From: JBOGWP01 sp050693875
Lineage (GTDB): Bacteria > Actinomycetota > CADDZG01 > JAHWKV01 > JBOGWP01
Direction: 5' to 3'
Assembly (NCBI GenBank): GCA_050693875.1
Contig: JBOGWP010000076.1
Coordinates: 1 to 9,409 of the forward strand
DNA length: 9,409 nt
Made by a program: the position numbers and the translations under genes. Each line of letters begins with the position of its first letter. Within the stretch, counting starts at the first letter, position 1. The notes under the pieces are model-generated. The model was not told the origin of the DNA. It saw only the letters and a list, made by a program, of their open reading frames with translations, and did no database searches. Shown here one piece after another: positions 7,233 to 9,409 of this stretch.

Positions 7233-7255
7233 CCAACGCCCGGGCGCCCCGGTGC

Positions 7256-7261
7256 TACCAT
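7256..7261 (+). promoter_or_regulatory. Possible -10 box of tRNA-His
   Basis: TACCAT (four of six consensus bases) ends 25 bases before the tRNA-His gene and would give a short processed leader. No clear -35 is seen. It lies back to back with the oxidase promoter. Confidence 0.3.
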
Positions 7262-7286
7262 CAGTCTGGCTGTTCTCCGGCCGCGT

Positions 7287-7361
7287 GGTGGGCGTAGCTC
7301 AGCTGGTTAGAGCGTCGGGTTGTGGTCCCGAAGGCCGGGGGTTCGAGTCCCCTCGCTCACC
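7287..7361 (+). tRNA. tRNA-His, anticodon GTG
   Basis: The acceptor stem GTGGGCG (7288-7294) pairs with CGCTCAC (7354-7360, one G-U pair). The extra G-1 at 7287 faces C73 at 7361, the identity element of bacterial tRNA-His. The anticodon stem TCGGG/CCCGA holds the loop TTGTGGT with anticodon GTG at 7322-7324. The T arm contains GGTTCGAGTCC. CCA is not encoded. The homing-endonuclease-like gene starts 35 bases downstream. Confidence 0.97.
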
Positions 7362-7384
7362 CTTCCTCTGTCATACCCCCTCTC

Positions 7385-7390
7385 TATCCT
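7385..7390 (+). promoter_or_regulatory. -10 box for a probable leaderless start of the HTH/LAGLIDADG-like gene
   Basis: TATCCT fits TANNNT and is followed after six bases by the ATG at 7397. There is no Shine-Dalgarno before that ATG; the region is pyrimidine-rich. Transcription would therefore begin at the start codon. No clear -35 is seen, and read-through from tRNA-His is an alternative. Confidence 0.42.
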
Positions 7391-7396
7391 CGCCTC

Positions 7397-8167
7397 ATGC
7401 TCCTCCCCGCGCAGCTCTCTGAGCGGGCACACGCCTGGCCGTCGCTCAAGCGATGGCAGCGCCGCGAGCTGGGGCAGGAGCTCCGGCGACTCGGGCTTTC
7501 CTATCGCGAGATTGGGGAGGTCATCCCCGTCCCGAAGGGCACGCTGTCGGGCTGGTGCCGCGACATCGAGCTGACGCCGGAGCAGGTGGAGCGGCTCCGG
7601 GGGCTTGGGAATCAACGGGCGGGCCGGATCCGTGCAGGCAACCGGCTGCGGCAGCGGAACCTCGAGCGGACCGCGGCGATCCGTGCGGCGGCGCGGGAGG
7701 AGGGCCGTGGGCTTCGCGGAGATCCCTTCTGGATGGCGGGGGTGGTCGCCTATTGGGCGGAGGGGTCGAAGCGACGGAACCAGATCGAGTTCTCGAATTC
7801 GGATCCAGCCCTCGTCGGCCTGTTCATCCGGTGGGCTGAAGACTGGCTTGCAACAGGCGTCGGGCGGTTGGCGGTGAGCCTGCATCTCCATGCCGGGCAG
7901 AGTGAGGCTGAGCGGAAGGTGTTTTGGTCAGAAGCGACGGGGATCCCCCTCGAGCAGTTCTTCAAGACGTTCGTGAAGCCGGAGGGGACCGGACATAGAA
8001 AGAATGTCCTGTACCAGGGAACGGCGTCCGTGCGCATCACGCGAAGTACGGATCTGCTTCACCGCGTCCTTGGCTGGATCGACGCGGTGCGCGAGGACGC
8101 CGATCCCCTTAGGTACACTGAGCCCGGCCGGGCCGCTAGCTCAACTGGCAGAGCGACGGACTCTTAA
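7397..8167 (+). CDS. HTH plus LAGLIDADG-like (homing-endonuclease-type) protein overlapping tRNA-Lys
   Basis: 256 residues from the ATG at 7397. Residues about 20-55 look like a resolvase-type helix-turn-helix (LRRLGLSYREIGEVIPVPKG, then TLSGWC), followed by a basic helical linker rich in Arg. MAGVVAYWAEGSK (113-125) resembles a LAGLIDADG helix with Glu122 at the acidic position. Then come NQIEFSNSDPALV, SLHLHAGQSEAE, FWSEATGIPLEQFFK and NVLYQGTASVRI, a motif order I know from unnamed HTH/LAGLIDADG-like proteins in diverse bacteria. A single motif would imply a dimer. The frame runs 38 bases into tRNA-Lys, so the last dozen residues are tRNA-encoded and TAA (8165-8167) lies in the anticodon loop. 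The frame is also open back into tRNA-His, but the ATG at 7397 follows a TATCCT box. DNA binding and cleavage are inferred, not shown. Confidence 0.75.
   Translation: MLLPAQLSERAHAWPSLKRWQRRELGQELRRLGLSYREIGEVIPVPKGTLSGWCRDIELTPEQVERLRGLGNQRAGRIRAGNRLRQRNLERTAAIRAAAREEGRGLRGDPFWMAGVVAYWAEGSKRRNQIEFSNSDPALVGLFIRWAEDWLATGVGRLAVSLHLHAGQSEAERKVFWSEATGIPLEQFFKTFVKPEGTGHRKNVLYQGTASVRITRSTDLLHRVLGWIDAVREDADPLRYTEPGRAASSTGRATDS
8114..8119 (+). promoter_or_regulatory. -10 box of tRNA-Lys inside the upstream coding frame
   Basis: TACACT lies ten bases before the tRNA-Lys 5' end and is identical to the box before tRNA-Arg (4901-4906). Here it doubles as the Tyr-Thr codons of the HTH/LAGLIDADG-like gene. 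No clear -35 is seen. Confidence 0.42.
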
Positions 8168-8202
8168 TCCGTGGGTTCGGGGTTCGAGTCCCTGGCGGCC
8201 CA
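8130..8202 (+). tRNA. tRNA-Lys, anticodon CTT
   Basis: The acceptor stem GGGCCGC (8130-8136) pairs with GCGGCCC (8195-8201), with discriminator A at 8202. The anticodon stem ACGGA/TCCGT holds the loop CTCTTAA with anticodon CTT at 8163-8165. The T arm contains GGTTCGAGTCC. CCA is not encoded. The 5' half is shared with the end of the preceding coding frame, whose stop codon TAA is in the anticodon loop. Confidence 0.97.
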
Positions 8203-8227
8203 CGACCCACATGCAATCCAAGTCAAT

Positions 8228-8310
8228 GCGGGCGTGGCGGAACTGGCAGACGCGCAGGATTTAGGTTCCTGTAGGCCCAGCCTGTGGAGGTTCGAGTCCT
8301 CTCGCCCGCA
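8228..8310 (+). tRNA. tRNA-Leu, anticodon TAG
   Basis: The acceptor stem GCGGGCG (8228-8234) pairs with CGCCCGC (8303-8309), with discriminator A at 8310. The anticodon stem CAGGA/TCCTG holds the loop TTTAGGT with anticodon TAG at 8262-8264. A long class II variable arm follows (about 8272-8287), as expected for leucine. CCA is not encoded. It begins 25 bases after tRNA-Lys and is probably co-transcribed with it. Confidence 0.97.
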
Positions 8311-8312
8311 CG

Positions 8313-8368
8313 GCCGGCGCACCGGCGGCTGGATGCCGGCTTGCTCGGGGACCGTCGGCACGGCATCC
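8313..8368 (+). repeat. Two hairpins after tRNA-Leu, including an 8-bp inverted repeat
   Basis: GCCGG-CGCA-CCGGC (8313-8326) starts three bases after tRNA-Leu. It is followed by GGATGCCG (8331-8338) and its perfect complement CGGCATCC (8361-8368) with 22 bases between. There is no T-tract, so these may be T-less terminators or a remnant palindrome. The rest up to 8459 shows no gene; an ATGACTATA at 8422-8430 opens no convincing frame. Confidence 0.4.
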
Positions 8369-8459
8369 CCGCAGGCACCCTCACGCGTCGCCGAAGCGCG
8401 GGACGCCCACATTGAGCGGAAATGACTATACCCCGCCCCCCACCCGAGGCTGCGGCACC

Positions 8460-8478
8460 GCCCATCGTGGCGATGGGC
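8460..8478 (-). terminator. Hairpin just after rdgB, possible T-less terminator
   Basis: GCCCATCG and CGATGGGC (8460-8467 and 8471-8478) form a perfect 8-bp stem with a three-base loop, starting five bases after the rdgB stop. No T-run follows on the minus strand, so termination efficiency is uncertain; high-GC bacteria often carry such stems. Confidence 0.5.
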
Positions 8479-8483
8479 CTCCG

Positions 8484-9134
8484 TCAGGCAGGGGTTTCGG
8501 GGGGGAGTCGGGGGACCTGGCCCAGCATGACCTCCACCTCGTGCCGGAGGGCGCGCAGGGCCCGCCCACGATGGCTGATGGCGTCTTTCTCCTCTGTGGT
8601 CAGCTCGGCCATGGTCCGCTCATCGCCCCGGGGAATGAACCAGGGGTCGTAGCCGAATCCGCCGCTCCCCCTCGGCTCGAACCCGATTCGGCCCTCGCAG
8701 GTGGCCTCTGCCCAGGCCTCGGCCCCCCTCGGTACGACCACCACCGCCACGCACCGGTAGCGAGCGGTCCGCTCCTCGGGCGGGCGCCCCGCGAGCAGCG
8801 TGACGAGGAGCCTGTTGTTGTCCTCGTCGCTCGCATCCGGTCCGGCGAAGCGAGCCGACCGGGGGCCGGGCCCACCCCCGAGTGCATCGACCTCGATTCC
8901 GGAGTCGTCGGCGAGGGCGGGGAGGCCCGTCGCGGCGGCAACCGCCGCCGCCTTGAGGCGGGCGTTCTCCAAGTAGGTGTCGCCCGTCTCGTCGACGTCC
9001 GGCCAGGGACCGAGGTCAGCCATGGTCAGCACGCGCACGGGCCAGTCCGCGATCAGCCGCTCGAGCTCTTCGACCTTGTGGAGGTTTGCCGACGCGAGGA
9101 CGAGCTCGCCGCTGATGGGACTACCATCCGACAC
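8484..9134 (-). CDS. rdgB: RdgB/HAM1-family ITP/XTP pyrophosphatase
   Basis: 216 residues, normal for the family. The enzyme hydrolyses dITP, ITP and XTP to monophosphates, keeping deaminated purines out of DNA and RNA; it is cytosolic and Mg-dependent. Motifs: LASANLHKVEEL (SxN..K, residues 13-24), ETGDTYLENARLKA (49-62), ALADDSG (73-79) with the metal-binding acidic pair, SARFAG (93-98), GFGYDPWF (159-166) and SHRGRAL (187-193), all intact. The start is GTG at 9134, with GGAG (9144-9141) six bases upstream; an ATG at 9127 is out of frame. TAGCGT (9158-9153) could be the -10, giving a leader of about a dozen bases. In many actinobacteria rdgB follows rph; here a palindrome-rich stretch and an intron end lie upstream instead. 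Confidence 0.95.
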   Translation of the reverse strand: MSDGSPISGELVLASANLHKVEELERLIADWPVRVLTMADLGPWPDVDETGDTYLENARLKAAAVAAATGLPALADDSGIEVDALGGGPGPRSARFAGPDASDEDNNRLLVTLLAGRPPEERTARYRCVAVVVVPRGAEAWAEATCEGRIGFEPRGSGGFGYDPWFIPRGDERTMAELTTEEKDAISHRGRALRALRHEVEVMLGQVPRLPPETPA

Positions 9135-9167
9135 AGAGGTCTCCGTCCGGGAACGCTACCGACGCTT

Positions 9168-9252
9168 GTCCCTTGAGGACTGAAATGAGACGGCGTCCCG
9201 GAGGGACGGCCTCGGAGGCCTGACGCCAGCAAGGGTGTCGTCCCTCGAGGAC
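9168..9252. repeat. Cluster of four similar 13-base hairpin palindromes
   Basis: Within 85 bases lie GTCCCTTGAGGAC (9168-9180), GTCCCGGAGGGAC (9195-9207), GGCCTCGGAGGCC (9208-9220) and GTCCCTCGAGGAC (9240-9252). Each is a 13-mer with a roughly 5-bp stem and three-base centre; the second and third are adjacent. The first and last sit in a 17-base direct repeat with two mismatches. An outer GGCGTC/GACGCC (9192-9197 and 9222-9227) could enclose the middle pair. No coding sequence is convincing here. Confidence 0.7.
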
Positions 9253-9257
9253 TGGTC

Positions 9258-9300
9258 CATCAGCACGGCGCCGTGTCTCCGCGGTGAGGTAGGCCGCTGG
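9258..9300. repeat. Segment complementary to the domain V 5' strand and its flank
   Basis: On the plus strand, GCCGTGT (9270-9276), GTGAGGTAG (9284-9292) and GGCCGCTGG (9292-9300) are complementary to 9387-9393, 9380-9388 and 9347-9355, in nested order. In a minus-strand RNA this segment could pair with the 5' strand of domain V and the base of domain VI. CATCAGCACG (9258-9267) also pairs perfectly with CGTGCTGATG (9318-9327), outside that nested order. It may be an inverted remnant of an intron end or an alternative-pairing element. Confidence 0.55.
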
Positions 9301-9326
9301 CTGGTCGATCGGCGAGGCGTGCTGAT

Positions 9327-9409
9327 GCACTCCCGCTCTCGCTTCGCCAGCGGCCCCCTTTCAAACCGTGCATGAGGTGCTACCTCACACGGCTTTCCGA
9401 CATCGTTCA
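9327..9409 (-). mobile_element. 3' end of a group II intron (domain V and putative domain VI)
   Basis: The minus strand carries a domain-V-like hairpin (9395-9363) followed by GAAAGGGGG and a hairpin (CCGCT/AGCGG at 9333-9337 and 9349-9353) in the place of domain VI. This order is that of a group II intron 3' end. The intron-encoded reverse transcriptase, if present, would lie beyond base 9409. The 3' splice boundary is not certain: domain VI lacks a clear bulged branch-point A and the usual closing pyrimidine-rich strand, so the end at about 9327 is an estimate. Confidence 0.55.
9363..9395 (-). other. Group II intron domain V-like hairpin, 33 bases, non-GNRA loop
   Basis: On the minus strand AAGCCGTG pairs with CACGGTTT (8 bp, with the conserved G-U). 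A two-base TG bulge sits on the 3' side, then the stem TGAGGT/ACCTCA with loop AGC. This matches domain V in stem lengths, bulge position and the catalytic AGC triad (9394-9392). It is one base shorter than the usual 34 because a three-base loop replaces the GNRA tetraloop. Confidence 0.6.

Noticed and set aside
5954..7297. Long plus-strand open frame opposite the FAD oxidoreductase
   Set aside because: It is antisense to a gene with clear family motifs, its composition is typical of high-GC shadow frames, and it crosses into tRNA-His.
8412..9176. Plus-strand open frame opposite rdgB
   Set aside because: It mirrors the complete, motif-bearing rdgB gene on the other strand and shows no recognisable domains.
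9121..9330. 69-residue minus-strand frame between the intron end and rdgB
   Set aside because: It covers the palindrome cluster, overlaps the rdgB start in another frame and has no ribosome binding site or recognisable motif.
9363..9395. Reading the domain V-like hairpin on the plus strand
   Set aside because: On the plus strand the 5' stem begins AAACCGTG and lacks the AGC/CGC catalytic triad; only the minus strand fits domain V.

Overview
The window looks like chromosomal DNA from a high-GC bacterium, most likely an uncultured or poorly characterised actinobacterium. The basis is the strongly GC-rich third codon positions, TANNNT -10 boxes placed 6-7 bases before start codons (leaderless-type starts, common in Actinomycetota), a NarL/HisKA_3-type sensor kinase, a 'choice-of-anchor P' secreted protein, and mostly CCA-less tRNA genes. 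Lineage is inferred from style, not from a marker gene.

Left part (1-3161, minus strand): a lipoprotein of the family-1 extracellular solute-binding type (1887-3161) overlaps by ATGA with a two-transmembrane sensor histidine kinase (139-1890). No ABC permease or ATPase and no response regulator is visible, so the pair reads as a binding-protein-fed sensory unit rather than an importer. The 5' end of another minus-strand gene (1-74) follows, with its own TTGACA-17-TAGAGT promoter and a probable leaderless GTG start.

Middle part (3248-5993, plus strand): tRNA-Pro(TGG), tRNA-Gly(TCC), an M20-family metallopeptidase, tRNA-Arg(TCT), a roughly 250-base leader-like stretch with several hairpins, a secreted choice-of-anchor P family protein, and a strong 13-bp intrinsic terminator.

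Right part (6041-9409): a convergent FAD-dependent amine/amino-acid oxidase (minus); tRNA-His(GTG); an HTH plus LAGLIDADG-like gene that runs into tRNA-Lys(CTT) and takes its stop codon from the tRNA anticodon loop; tRNA-Leu(TAG); then rdgB (ITP/XTP pyrophosphatase, minus). At the right edge is what looks like the 3' end of a group II intron (domain V and possible domain VI, minus strand). Its reverse transcriptase would lie outside the window. Between the intron end and rdgB is a dense set of short palindromes and a segment complementary to the 5' strand of domain V.

The most unusual points are: (i) the overlapping binding-protein/kinase pair without transport genes; (ii) the homing-endonuclease-like gene wedged between two tRNA genes and overlapping one; (iii) the non-GNRA domain V with a downstream anti-domain-V sequence and four similar 13-base hairpins. 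Protein genes and tRNAs are well supported. Promoters, intron boundaries and regulatory readings are weaker inferences.
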